From positions 26,952-90,951 of the forward strand of contig NZ_JACJSC010000026.1 in assembly GCF_014697575.1 (NCBI RefSeq): a DNA stretch of 64,000 nt. The letters are read 5' to 3'. This DNA is from Planktothrix sp. FACHB-1365. GTDB taxonomy: Bacteria; Cyanobacteriota; Cyanobacteriia; Cyanobacteriales; Microcoleaceae. The notes under the pieces were generated by a model. The model made no database searches and was not told the origin of the DNA. It saw nothing but the letters and a program-made list of their open reading frames with translations. A program made the translations under genes and the position numbers. Position 1 is the first letter of the stretch. Each line of letters opens with the position of its first letter. This document shows positions 20,349-28,495 of the stretch, piece by piece.

Positions 20349-21755
20349 ATGAAACTCACAAGCGCGAAAATTGCTGAATTGCTAACGGAAAAGGCTTGCG
20401 AACACAATCACAAAAAAGATGGCGACAAGAAGAATAAAGCGTGTAAGCAACAAGCCCAACCCGGTGCCGCCCAAGGGGGTTGTGCCTTCGATGGTGCTAG
20501 TATTGCCCTGGTTCCGATTACCGATGTGGCTCATTTAGTACATGGCCCCATTGCCTGTGCTGGGAACGCCTGGGGCAGTCGTGGCAGTTTGTCTTCCGGT
20601 TCCAAGCTTTACAAAATTGGCTTTACCACTGATTTAAGTGAGAATGATGTCATTTTTGGGGGTGAGAAAAAGCTTTATAAAGCCATTTTGGAAATTAAAA
20701 ACCGTTATCAACCCGCAGCCGTTTTTGTTTATTCCACTTGTGTAACAGCCTTAATTGGTGATGACTTAGATGCGGTTTGTGAGGCGGCGAGTACAAAAGT
20801 TGGAATTCCTGTGATTCCGGTTCATTCTCCGGGTTTTGTGGGGAGTAAAAACTTAGGAAATCGGATTGGGGGAGAAACTTTATTAGACTATGTTGTCGGT
20901 ACAGCCGAACCCGATTATACGACACCCTATGATATTAATTTAATCGGGGAATACAATATTGCTGGGGAAATGTGGGGCGTTCTTCCCTTATTTGAAAAGT
21001 TAGGAATTCGGGTTCTGGCTAAAATTACAGGGGATAGTCGTTACCAAGAAATCTGTACCGCCCATCGAGCCAAACTCAACGTCATGATTTGTTCTAAGGC
21101 GTTGATTAATATGGCGAGAAAAATGGAAGAAAAATATGGGATTCCCTATTTGGAAGAATCCTTTTATGGCATTGATGACATGAATCGCTGTTTGCGAAAC
21201 ATTGCTCAAAAAATTGGGGACGCAGACTTACAAAACCGCACCGAACAATTAATTGCTGAGGAAACAGCCAAGTTAGATGAACAACTGGCGCCTTATCGAG
21301 CTCGTTTAAAAGGAAAACGAGTCGTTCTGTACACAGGAGGGGTTAAAAGTTGGTCGATTATTTCCGCCGCTAAAGATTTAGGAATGGAAGTTGTCGCCAC
21401 CAGCACGAAGAAAAGTACGGAAGAAGATAAGGCAAAAATTAAAGATTTGCTGGGCAAAGATGGCATCATGTTGGAAAAAGGAAATGCGGCTGAATTACTG
21501 AAAGTAATTGACAAAACAAAAGCAGATATGTTAATTGCAGGGGGACGAAATCAATACACTGCTTTAAAAGCCAAAATTCCCTTTTTAGATATTAACCAAG
21601 AACGCCATCATCCCTATTCCGGTTATGTGGGAATGGTGGAAATGGCAAGGGAATTAGACGAAGCTTTATATAGCCCCATTTGGGAACAAATTCGTCAACC
21701 CGCCCCTTGGGAATTACGAATTACGAATTACGAATTACGAATAGCTGATGACTGA
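20349..21755 (+). CDS. nifE: FeMo-cofactor scaffold subunit NifE
   Basis: A 468-residue paralogue of NifD. With NifN it forms the scaffold where NifB-co matures to FeMo-cofactor. Cluster cysteines lie in [18 protein letters not shown] and [11 protein letters not shown]. The ATG at 20349 begins [11 protein letters not shown]; an upstream TTG-started frame is not family-like. Normal NifE ends near the PAPWE motif. Here about 13 further residues ([13 protein letters not shown]) are encoded by GAATTAC tandem heptamers (21711-21741), so an intergenic repeat has extended the protein. Confidence 0.95.
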   Translation: MKLTSAKIAELLTEKACEHNHKKDGDKKNKACKQQAQPGAAQGGCAFDGASIALVPITDVAHLVHGPIACAGNAWGSRGSLSSGSKLYKIGFTTDLSENDVIFGGEKKLYKAILEIKNRYQPAAVFVYSTCVTALIGDDLDAVCEAASTKVGIPVIPVHSPGFVGSKNLGNRIGGETLLDYVVGTAEPDYTTPYDINLIGEYNIAGEMWGVLPLFEKLGIRVLAKITGDSRYQEICTAHRAKLNVMICSKALINMARKMEEKYGIPYLEESFYGIDDMNRCLRNIAQKIGDADLQNRTEQLIAEETAKLDEQLAPYRARLKGKRVVLYTGGVKSWSIISAAKDLGMEVVATSTKKSTEEDKAKIKDLLGKDGIMLEKGNAAELLKVIDKTKADMLIAGGRNQYTALKAKIPFLDINQERHHPYSGYVGMVEMARELDEALYSPIWEQIRQPAPWELRITNYELRIADD

Positions 21756-21830
21756 TGACTGATAACTGGTACAGACGCGCCATGGCGCGTCTCTACACTG
21801 ATGACTGATAACTGATAACTGATAACTGTA
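21711..21830. repeat. GAATTAC and GATAACT heptamer tracts with a 20-bp palindrome
   Basis: GAATTAC units run through the nifE 3' end (21711-21741). ACTGATG and GATAACT units follow and continue up to nifN. In the middle is the perfect palindrome AGACGCGCCATGGCGCGTCT (21773-21792), a known type of dispersed cyanobacterial palindrome. Confidence 0.85.
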
Positions 21831-21832
21831 TT

Positions 21833-23158
21833 ATGGCTACTGTAATTTCCCCTAAAAAACCGGTTGCGGTGAATCCGCTTAAACAATCTCAACCTTTGGG
21901 TGCAGCGTTAGCATTTTTAGGTTTAAAAGGAACAATGCCTTTGTTGCATGGTTCCCAAGGTTGTACCGCCTTTGCTAAAGTTTTGCTGGTGCGACATTTC
22001 CGAGAAGCGATTCCGTTAAGTACAACGGCAATGACGGAAGTAAGTACAATTTTAGGCGGAGAAGAAAATGTTGAAATTGCCATTTTAACGCTCTTAGAAA
22101 AGGCAAAACCAGACATTATTGGACTCTGTACAACCGGGTTAACAGAAACACGGGGGGATGATATGCAGGGCATCCTCAGAACCGTGAAACAAGAACATCC
22201 TGAATTAAAAGATTTTCCGATTGTTTTTGTTTCAACACCGGATTTTAAAGGGGCATTACAAGATGGTTATGCGGCTACAGTAGAAAGTATTATTCGGGAA
22301 ATTCCGGTAGCAGGAGAAACTCAAAAAAATCAAGTCACGCTATTAGTGAGTTCTGCTTTTACACCCGGAGATGTTGAGGAAATTAAAGAAATTGTTACTG
22401 CTTTTGGATTTGATGCGATCGCTGTTCCTGACCTCTCAACATCTTTAGAGGGTCACTTATCAGATGGAGGCTATACTGCAACGACAACGGGGGGGACAAC
22501 TTTAACGAATTTAAAACGGATTGGTTCCTCGAATTTTACCCTGGCTTTGGGAGAAAGTATGCGGGGGGCGGCGGAGATTTTACATCAACGTTTTGGGACT
22601 GAATATCAGGTATTTCCTCGGCTTACGGGATTAAAAGCGGTTGATGAATTTTTAATGAAATTATCTCAGTTGAGTTCATCTCCGGTTCCTGAAAAATATT
22701 GTCGTCAACGTCGCCAATTACAGGATGCCATGTTAGACACTCACTTCTATTTTGGTCGGAAGCGAGTTTGTTTAGCCCTTGAACCGGATTTACTGTATTC
22801 AACGAGTCTTTTTTTACAGGAAATGGGGGCAGAAATTCAAGCGGCAATTACCACAACTCAATCCCCGTTACTTGACAAAATTCCCGTTGAATCTGTTATA
22901 ATTGGTGACTTAGAAGACCTAGAAAATTTAGCGATCGCTTCTGATTTATTAATCTCTAATTCTAATGCGAAAGGTGTGAGTGAAAAACTACACATTCCCC
23001 TTTATCGGCTAGGAATTCCCATCTTTGATCGCTTAGGAAATGGTTACTTTTCAACCGTAGGTTATCGGGGAAGTAAAGAATTTTTATTCAATTTAGGGAA
23101 TCTGCTTCTGGAACAGGAAGAAAACAGCCATCATTCGTTGGGGTTTGATCCCCCCTAA
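21833..23158 (+). CDS. nifN: FeMo-cofactor scaffold subunit NifN
   Basis: A 441-residue paralogue of NifK and partner of NifE. The conserved region NPLKQSQPLGAALAFLGLKG then LLHGSQGCTAFAK matches NifN, with the cluster cysteine in GSQGC. The last residues (LGFDPP) are encoded by the start of a dispersed repeat (TTGATCCCCCCTAA), a second case of a repeat forming a Nif C terminus. Confidence 0.95.
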   Translation: MATVISPKKPVAVNPLKQSQPLGAALAFLGLKGTMPLLHGSQGCTAFAKVLLVRHFREAIPLSTTAMTEVSTILGGEENVEIAILTLLEKAKPDIIGLCTTGLTETRGDDMQGILRTVKQEHPELKDFPIVFVSTPDFKGALQDGYAATVESIIREIPVAGETQKNQVTLLVSSAFTPGDVEEIKEIVTAFGFDAIAVPDLSTSLEGHLSDGGYTATTTGGTTLTNLKRIGSSNFTLALGESMRGAAEILHQRFGTEYQVFPRLTGLKAVDEFLMKLSQLSSSPVPEKYCRQRRQLQDAMLDTHFYFGRKRVCLALEPDLLYSTSLFLQEMGAEIQAAITTTQSPLLDKIPVESVIIGDLEDLENLAIASDLLISNSNAKGVSEKLHIPLYRLGIPIFDRLGNGYFSTVGYRGSKEFLFNLGNLLLEQEENSHHSLGFDPP

Positions 23159-23262
23159 CCCCCCTTAATAAGGGGGGAACTGTACAGCTAAACTTCTTTA
23201 AGAAAGAAGAGAAACAGAACAATCAAAGTCCCCCTTAATAAGGGGGATTTAGGGGGATCAAG
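23146..23262. repeat. CCCCCTTAATAAGGGGG palindrome copies
   Basis: Two copies of the palindrome CCCCCTTAATAAGGGGG, with flanking GATCCCCCTAA words, lie between nifN and nifX (23146-23180 and 23227-23262). Related copies are at 23849-23886 and 59940-59955. The hairpin could act as a weak terminator or mRNA stabiliser. Confidence 0.8.
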
Positions 23263-23322
23263 TTTAAGGTAAAAACAGAAGTTTTAGGTTAACCCTTATC
23301 GTGCTATACACAGGAGAAAATC

Positions 23323-23724
23323 ATGAAAATTGCCTTTGCTACCAATGATTCTGTTCATATTAATGCTCATTTTGGTTGGGCAAAACAATTGGCAGTTTAT
23401 GAGGTTTCCACAGAAGGATATGAATTTGTTAATACTTTAACCTTTGATGGCGACCTCAAAGAGGATGGTAATGAGGATAAATTAGTTCCTAAATTAGAAG
23501 CTTTATCGGATTGTACAATTGTTTATGTTTCTGCGATCGGAGGCAGTGCCGCAGCGCGATTAATTCGCAAAAAAGTTACACCCGTAAAAGCCAGAAGTGA
23601 AGAAGATTTAATTACCGATATCCTCAATAAATTAGTCCAAACTTTAAAGGGTAATCCTCCCCCTTGGTTGCGAAAAGCACTCCAACAAAAGGAAAAAACA
23701 TTTGAGGATTTCGAGGAGGAATAA
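23323..23724 (+). CDS. nifX: NifX cofactor carrier
   Basis: A 133-residue protein that binds NifB-co and the VK-cluster and passes them between NifB and NifEN. The NifX-fold starts MKIAFATNDSVHINAHFGWA, like the NifB C-terminal domain. A downstream tail (NPPPWLRKALQQKEK) is typical of cyanobacterial NifX. An AGGAG sequence precedes the ATG. Confidence 0.92.
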   Translation: MKIAFATNDSVHINAHFGWAKQLAVYEVSTEGYEFVNTLTFDGDLKEDGNEDKLVPKLEALSDCTIVYVSAIGGSAAARLIRKKVTPVKARSEEDLITDILNKLVQTLKGNPPPWLRKALQQKEKTFEDFEEE

Positions 23725-23848
23725 TTAGACATTAAGCTTTTTTGATGGATGAAAAATAACTGTAGGGCTGGCATCCTGCCCAAAGTCCGTCAACAATTGC
23801 GCTAAAAGTAGGCACTCAAACCTGACTTCACGCGCTATCTGATCCCAG

Positions 23849-23886
23849 GTCAATGATCCCCCCTAACCCTGCTTATTAAGGGGGGA
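23849..23886. repeat. CCCCCTTAATAAGGGGG-type repeat, third copy
   Basis: A degenerate copy (GATCCCCCCTAACCC then CTTATTAAGGGGGG) in the 215-base spacer between nifX and the DUF269 gene. Confidence 0.6.
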
Positions 23887-23939
23887 ACAAGAAATCCAAT
23901 TAACTTACAATATCCAACACAACACAGGAGAAAATAACA

Positions 23940-24398
23940 ATGACAACAGAAACCATCATATCCATCACAAACACTCCATTTTTGAAAGAATTAGTTCGCC
24001 AAATTCGAGCTCAAGATAGTATGGGTGTTTATCGGAGTTGGTCAGATGAATTAATTCTGAAACCCTTAATCTTAACGAAAGAACAAAAACGTAAAATTTC
24101 TGTAGAAGGGGATGTGGAACCCATCACCCAATTAAGAATTACTGCGTTTTATCGAGCGATTGCAACTTTAGTAGAACAAGAAACTGGATTATTATGCCAA
24201 GTTGTGATTAACTTAAGCCATGAAGGATTCGGTTGGGCATTAGTATTTTCCGGTCATCTTTTAGTCGTTTCTAAAACCCTCAGAGATGCTCAACGTTTTG
24301 GCTATGAATCTATGGAAAAATTAGCAGCAGAAGGCGAAAAATTGACAAAATCTGCTGTTGAATTAGCGACTAAATATCGAGAAGTCACTAACGCTTGA
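23940..24398 (+). CDS. NifX-associated protein (DUF269)
   Basis: A 152-residue protein of the DUF269 family, which regularly follows nifX. The features are FLKELVRQIRAQDSMGVYRSW near the start and LREAQRFGYES-type text (DAQRFGYESMEKLAAEG) at the end. The function is unknown; the family has been linked to cofactor insertion by gene context. An AGGAGA lies before the ATG. Confidence 0.88.
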   Translation: MTTETIISITNTPFLKELVRQIRAQDSMGVYRSWSDELILKPLILTKEQKRKISVEGDVEPITQLRITAFYRAIATLVEQETGLLCQVVINLSHEGFGWALVFSGHLLVVSKTLRDAQRFGYESMEKLAAEGEKLTKSAVELATKYREVTNA

Positions 24399-24410
24399 AA
24401 TCAGTGTTCA

Positions 24411-24549
24411 GTTATCAGTTATCAGTCATCAGTGAAGGTTGATAAGTTTTTGAAGAAAAACCCAATACAACAAACTCTTTCATGACACTTGATAACTGGT
24501 AACTGATAACTGGTAACTGATAACTGTTAACTGATAACTGGTAACTGAC
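24411..24549. repeat. Inverted heptamer repeat tracts before the DUF683 gene
   Basis: Left block 24411-24434 reads as repeated AGTTATC units. Right block 24492-24549 reads as repeated GATAACTG and GGTAACT units. The two are inverted copies and can form a long hairpin in the leader of the next gene, which starts at 24550. Confidence 0.8.
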
Positions 24550-24762
24550 ATGGTTCAAGCTGATTTAACCCTTGACGAATTAAAGACAAAAATTAAGCGT
24601 CTTAATAGTCAAGGTGGACAATTAAAAATGGAACTTCATGATTTAGCTGAAGGATTGCCAACGGATTTCGAGAATATTATGGAAGTTGCGGGCAGAACCT
24701 ATCAACTTTATCGAGAGTTAGACAATCTCAAAAAGCAGCTAAAAGCACGGGAATCTCAATAG
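24550..24762 (+). CDS. CCE_0567-type protein (DUF683)
   Basis: A 70-residue helical-hairpin protein of the DUF683 family. Segments such as LDELKTKIKRLNSQ, LKMELHDLAEGLPTDF and YRELDNLKKQLK predict two antiparallel helices. The family is tied to nif clusters between the DUF269 gene and nifW. Its role is unknown, though the structure of the Cyanothece member is a helical dimer with metal sites. The ATG follows a tandem repeat, so there is no good Shine-Dalgarno. Confidence 0.87.
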   Translation: MVQADLTLDELKTKIKRLNSQGGQLKMELHDLAEGLPTDFENIMEVAGRTYQLYRELDNLKKQLKARESQ

Positions 24763-24787
24763 AAAATCTTTCACCCCCACCCTAATC

Positions 24788-25105
24788 ATGACCCAAGCCT
24801 TATCTGACTTTAAAAAGTTAATGGATGCAGAAGAATATTTCCAATTCTTCCAACTCCCCTTTGACGAGCAAATTGTCAATGTTAACCGTCTTCATATCTT
24901 GAAGAAATTCTCTCAATTAGTGGCTAAAATTGATGCAGCTTTTCCCGATATCGAACCTGAAGAAAAACTCAATCAGTATCGTGAAGCATTGCAACAAGCC
25001 TACAGCGTATTTTTAACTTCAACCGCAGTGGAGCAAAAACTCTTCAAGGTTTTCAACGAAAAGCCAAAAAATGTAGTTTTACTCTCAGAAATTGAGTCAG
25101 ATTAA
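24788..25105 (+). CDS. nifW: NifW, nitrogenase-stabilising protein
   Basis: A 105-residue protein with the NifW pattern: DFKKLMDAEEYFQFFQLPFD, then LHILKKFSQ and a YREALQQAYSVFLTSTAVEQ block. NifW is thought to protect or help mature the MoFe protein under oxygen. It is followed after 11 bases by hesA. Confidence 0.92.
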   Translation: MTQALSDFKKLMDAEEYFQFFQLPFDEQIVNVNRLHILKKFSQLVAKIDAAFPDIEPEEKLNQYREALQQAYSVFLTSTAVEQKLFKVFNEKPKNVVLLSEIESD

Positions 25106-25116
25106 GGAGGATTGAA

Positions 25117-25863
25117 ATGTTCAGCCTAACACCCACTGAGTTAGAACGTTATCAACGCCAAATCATGCTTCCCGGTTTTGGGGAAGAAGCCCAAAATAAA
25201 CTTCGTACCAGCACTGTTTTAGTGACAGGTGTGGGAGGGTTAGGAGGAACAGCAGCCCTTTATTTAGCAGTTGCAGGAATTGGACGGTTAATATTAGTTA
25301 GAGGTGGTAATTTACGCCGAGATGATATGAACCGCCAAGTTTTGATGACAGAAGATTGGGTGGGGAAACCTCGAATTGAGAAAGCGAAAGAAACCCTGAC
25401 TGCAATTAACCCGGATGTGGAAATTGAGGCTATTCCTGAATATGTAACAGCATCTAATGTTGATTCGTTAGTGTTACAAGCTGATATCACCTTAGACTGT
25501 GCCCATAACTTTGTAGAACGGGATTTATTAAATGCAGCTTGTGTCCGTTGGCAAAAGCCTATGGTGGAAGCAGCCATGAACGGGATGGAAGCATATTTAA
25601 CAACAATTATTCCCGGTAAAACCCCTTGCTTATCTTGTTTATTTCCTGAAAAACCGGAATGGGATAAACGGGGTTTTGGGGTGTTAGGTGCGGTTTCTGG
25701 AACCCTTGCTTGTTTAACTGCATTAGAAGCAATTAAGGTGATTACAGGGCTTGGACAACCCTTATTTTCTCACCTGTTAATGATGGATTTAGGGACTTTG
25801 AATTTCTCTAAACTTCACACCTATCATGATCGCCATTGTCCGGTTTGTGGCACACAAAAATAG
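25117..25863 (+). CDS. hesA: HesA, ThiF/MoeB-family protein
   Basis: A 248-residue adenylating enzyme of the E1-like fold. The nucleotide loop is VTGVGGLGG (about residues 31-39), followed by the RxxQ motif in DDMNRQVLM. Zinc-type cysteines are CLSCLF and CPVCG near the end. HesA is the nif-linked paralogue of MoeB, and probably activates a sulfur carrier or cofactor step. AAGGAGG precedes the ATG. Confidence 0.9.
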   Translation: MFSLTPTELERYQRQIMLPGFGEEAQNKLRTSTVLVTGVGGLGGTAALYLAVAGIGRLILVRGGNLRRDDMNRQVLMTEDWVGKPRIEKAKETLTAINPDVEIEAIPEYVTASNVDSLVLQADITLDCAHNFVERDLLNAACVRWQKPMVEAAMNGMEAYLTTIIPGKTPCLSCLFPEKPEWDKRGFGVLGAVSGTLACLTALEAIKVITGLGQPLFSHLLMMDLGTLNFSKLHTYHDRHCPVCGTQK

Positions 25864-25896
25864 TTGATCTATTGATTCAATTTAGGAGGTTTGACC

Positions 25897-26268
25897 ATGA
25901 TTAATTTAACGGAAAAAGCGGCTTTTAGGCTTCGGGCTTTTCTAAGAGCAAAAGGATCTTCAGATGAAGCGGCTACTCCTAGAGGCGTAAGGCTTTCTGT
26001 TGCCGATGGAGGATGTAGCGGTTATGAATATAAAATGGATATTACCAGTCAACCTCACTCTGATGATGTGGTAATTGAACAGGATTCTGTACTATTTTAT
26101 ATTGACCTGAAGAGTGCCCCTTTATTAGAAGGATTAGAGATTGATTTCATTGATGGTTTAATGGAGTCTGGATTTAAGTTTTCTAATCCGAATGCTTCGG
26201 ATAGTTGTGGCTGTGGCAAATCTTTCAAAGCTGGGGATTGTACCCCTGCTGCGGTTCCTTGCAGTTAA
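25897..26268 (+). CDS. hesB: HesB, IscA-type Fe-S carrier
   Basis: A 123-residue A-type carrier. The three conserved cysteines are in DGGCSGYEY and SCGCGKSF. The tail after the CGC motif has two further cysteines (GDCTPAAVPCS), usual for the nif-linked HesB. It likely delivers clusters to nitrogenase proteins. The start is the ATG at 25897, which has AGGAGG 7 bases upstream; the TTG at 25891 is not needed. Confidence 0.9.
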   Translation: MINLTEKAAFRLRAFLRAKGSSDEAATPRGVRLSVADGGCSGYEYKMDITSQPHSDDVVIEQDSVLFYIDLKSAPLLEGLEIDFIDGLMESGFKFSNPNASDSCGCGKSFKAGDCTPAAVPCS

Positions 26269-26307
26269 TTTTTTGGTACTTCTACATACATTATAAGGTG
26301 TAAAAAC

Positions 26308-26610
26308 ATGGGAACAACTTATCAAGTTCGCTTACAAAGCAAAAAGTATGGATTGGATACTGTGATTGATGTCGATGAGGATACTTATATTCTTAAAGCC
26401 GCTGAGGAGAACGGAATAGAATTACCTTTCTCTTGTTCTGCGGGTTCCTGTTCGAGTTGTGTGGGAAAAGTCATTGAAGGGGAAATTGATCAATCTGAAC
26501 AAAATTTTCTGGATGATGAACAAATAGAAAAAGGATTTGTTCTCCTTTGTGTTGCATATCCTCGTTCAAATTGTACCATTCGTACCCATCAGGAAGCGTA
26601 TTTAGTCTAA
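26308..26610 (+). CDS. fdxH: [2Fe-2S] ferredoxin FdxH
   Basis: A 100-residue plant-type ferredoxin with cluster ligands in CSAGSCSSC and a fourth in LLCVAYP. Position after hesAB identifies it as FdxH, the ferredoxin that donates electrons to NifH. The leader has AAGGTG before the ATG. A GTAGGGGTT repeat follows immediately. Confidence 0.92.
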   Translation: MGTTYQVRLQSKKYGLDTVIDVDEDTYILKAAEENGIELPFSCSAGSCSSCVGKVIEGEIDQSEQNFLDDEQIEKGFVLLCVAYPRSNCTIRTHQEAYLV

Positions 26611-26612
26611 GT

Positions 26613-26668
26613 TTGTAGGGGTTGGGTTGCCCAACCCTCTAGGGGATCTGGGTTAGAAAACTCAACCC
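26613..26668. repeat. GTAGGGGTT repeat, copy 4
   Basis: TTGTAGGGGTTGGGTTGCCC and the inverted ACTCAACCCCTACA, closely like 7664-7725 in the left nif arm, lie between fdxH and the next ORF. Confidence 0.65.
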
Positions 26669-26704
26669 CTACAATCTCAAATTACTCTCAATCTCTAACT
26701 TCCC

Positions 26705-27046
26705 ATGATTAGTCAAGAGCTAATTACCCAAGAATTTATTCAAGTTGTGAAGCGTGAATATCCTAACACCGGACAACTTTTGGATAACTGTTATGTTAAA
26801 GTTCTCGATTTTTCAGTGAAACGGCTAGAAAAACGATTCTACTACGTTGCAGTTTATTGCCCTAAAACTTTAATTTCAGAATTGCGATCGCAATCCCATT
26901 TGTTCAAAGAAATTGCTGAAAATATGGGATTGATGGATGTTGTTTTTATTAAATCTAATAACCTACTCCGAGATCCTCTTTCTAAAATTAAACAAGATTA
27001 TCCTCGATTATGGTTAGAACTCCATTCAGTTATCTCCCCTTTCTAA
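26705..27046 (+). CDS. Hypothetical protein at the end of the nif right arm
   Basis: A 113-residue soluble protein, unrecognised. It is rich in basic and aromatic residues and has three isolated cysteines but no motif. It follows fdxH on the same strand and ends before a hairpin, so it is probably the last gene of this transcript. Confidence 0.6.
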   Translation: MISQELITQEFIQVVKREYPNTGQLLDNCYVKVLDFSVKRLEKRFYYVAVYCPKTLISELRSQSHLFKEIAENMGLMDVVFIKSNNLLRDPLSKIKQDYPRLWLELHSVISPF

Positions 27047-27055
27047 AGTCCGTTG

Positions 27056-27082
27056 AAAAGCCCCCGTTTTCAGGGAGCTTTG
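27056..27082. terminator. Hairpin between convergent genes
   Basis: AAAGCCCCC pairs with AGGGAGCTTT around a five-base loop with one mismatch. It lies between the end of the right nif arm (27046) and the end of the molbindin gene (27106), so it could stop transcription from either side. Confidence 0.5.
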
Positions 27083-27105
27083 AGGACTATTTGAAGTCTT
27101 GACCT

Positions 27106-27315
27106 TTATTCAATACCCACCATCACGTCAGTTGATTTGATAACGGCATAAACTTCTGTTCCATCTGTAAGCCCTAAACTTTCAGCCGAGGATTTTGTAA
27201 TAATAGAGACGATTTCGACTCCCGGTGAAATCTCAATTACAACTTCCGTATTCACTGCCCCGACTGTCAATTGTTTGACAGTTCCCTTGAGAGAATTACG
27301 AGCACTAATTTTCAT
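27106..27315 (-). CDS. Molybdenum-pterin / molybdate-binding protein (Mop, TOBE domain)
   Basis: A 69-residue single TOBE (molbindin) domain: MKISARNSLKGTVKQLTVGA then VVIEISPGVEIVSIITKSSA and LTDGTEVYAVIKSTDVM. Such proteins bind molybdate as hexamers and buffer it in the cytoplasm. It is divergent from modA and next to the nif genes, which fits Mo supply to FeMo-cofactor. An AGAGGCT precedes the ATG. Confidence 0.9.
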   Translation of the reverse strand: MKISARNSLKGTVKQLTVGAVNTEVVIEISPGVEIVSIITKSSAESLGLTDGTEVYAVIKSTDVMVGIE

Positions 27316-27679
27316 GGGTATAGCCTCTTGAGTCTAAATATTGTATTAATCTGAAGTAAGTGTTCAACAGTAAATTTAATGTCCTTATGTTAAAGTTTCG
27401 TGCTCCTATCTGGATACTAGCTTTTAGGACTTTTCGTTTATTGATGATGATCTCTTACTCGATTATTATTCTACAATAACACCTGATTTTTGCCAATCTA
27501 TATATTTTTTATTTAAAAGGTATTTTTTAAATAAAAACACAAACAAAATATAAAATTGTATTGGTTTATACATCTTTTGATTAAAATCAATATACTATAA
27601 TCAATTGTAGAATTAAAAACGGCTCTCAAAATCTCAGTTTTTATTCTTCAAATCCAGCAGTTTCTAATATTTTACTAAA
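27316..27679. promoter_or_regulatory. AT-rich divergent spacer between mop and modA
   Basis: About 360 bases, very AT-rich, with no gene. It must hold the promoters for the molbindin gene and modA. TATACTATAATC near 27591-27602 would serve as a -10 for modA, but I could not find a well-spaced -35 or a sure regulator site. Confidence 0.4.
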
Positions 27680-28477
27680 ATGAAAAAAAGACGGCTTGTA
27701 ACGTTTCTAGCCACAATTTTAATGACGTTAATCCTAACGATGGGGATTCGGGTCATTAACCAAACGCCTCTGTTAGCTCAAACGAACTCTAGCTTACTCG
27801 TATCGGCGGCGGCTAGTTTAAAAGAAGCCCTAGAAGAAATTAAGCCCGCGTATCAGCAAATTCACTCCAAGGTTGCTGTTAACTATAATTTTGGGGCTTC
27901 GGGAACATTGCAACAACAAATTGAAAATGGTGCCCCTGCGGATATCTTTTTCTCAGCCGCTAAAAAACAGATGGATGCTTTACAGGAAAAAAATCTGATT
28001 ATTCCCGAAACTCGGCGTAATGTTTTGACCAACAACCTCGTTTTAATTGTTCCCAAAAATTCCACAGGTATTACCAGTTTTAGAAATTTAACCGATGCTA
28101 AAATTAAGCGAATTGCTGTAGGTGAACCGAGAAGCGTACCCGCCGGACAATATGCTGAAGAAGTGTTTAAAAATTTAGGGATTTTAGACGCGATTAAACC
28201 TAAACTGGTTTTAGGCAATAATGTGCGAAATGTTTTGGCGGCGGTAGAAAGCGGGAATGCTGATGCCGGGGTTGTTTATACAACGGATGCTAAACTTTCA
28301 AATCAGGTTAAAATTGTAGCAACTGCACCCGCCAATCTCCATTCCCCAATTGTTTATCCAGTTGCAGTTTTAAAAAGCAGTAAAGATCCAGCCTCGGCTA
28401 AAGAATATGTGCAGTTTTTAGCAAGCGATCGCGGCATGAAAATCTTTCAAAAATACGGATTTAGCAAAGCTAGTTAA
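27680..28477 (+). CDS. modA: Molybdate-binding protein ModA
   Basis: A 265-residue periplasmic protein. A signal peptide runs to about residue 34 (NQTPLLAQ). The mature protein begins SSLLVSAAASLKEAL, and NYNFGASGTLQQQIENGAPAD holds the conserved oxyanion-binding serines. It binds molybdate and passes it to ModBC, 18 bases downstream. Confidence 0.92.
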   Translation: MKKRRLVTFLATILMTLILTMGIRVINQTPLLAQTNSSLLVSAAASLKEALEEIKPAYQQIHSKVAVNYNFGASGTLQQQIENGAPADIFFSAAKKQMDALQEKNLIIPETRRNVLTNNLVLIVPKNSTGITSFRNLTDAKIKRIAVGEPRSVPAGQYAEEVFKNLGILDAIKPKLVLGNNVRNVLAAVESGNADAGVVYTTDAKLSNQVKIVATAPANLHSPIVYPVAVLKSSKDPASAKEYVQFLASDRGMKIFQKYGFSKAS

Positions 28478-28495
28478 AGTGATTTACCTAAACCC

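Noticed and set aside
24411..24549. Repeated GATAACT units as a CRISPR or attachment site
   Set aside because: They are 7-base tandem units with no spacers, of the kind found between many genes here.
27578..27602. A full modA promoter TTGATT...TATAAT
   Set aside because: The spacing is only 12 bases, too short for a standard sigma-70 promoter.
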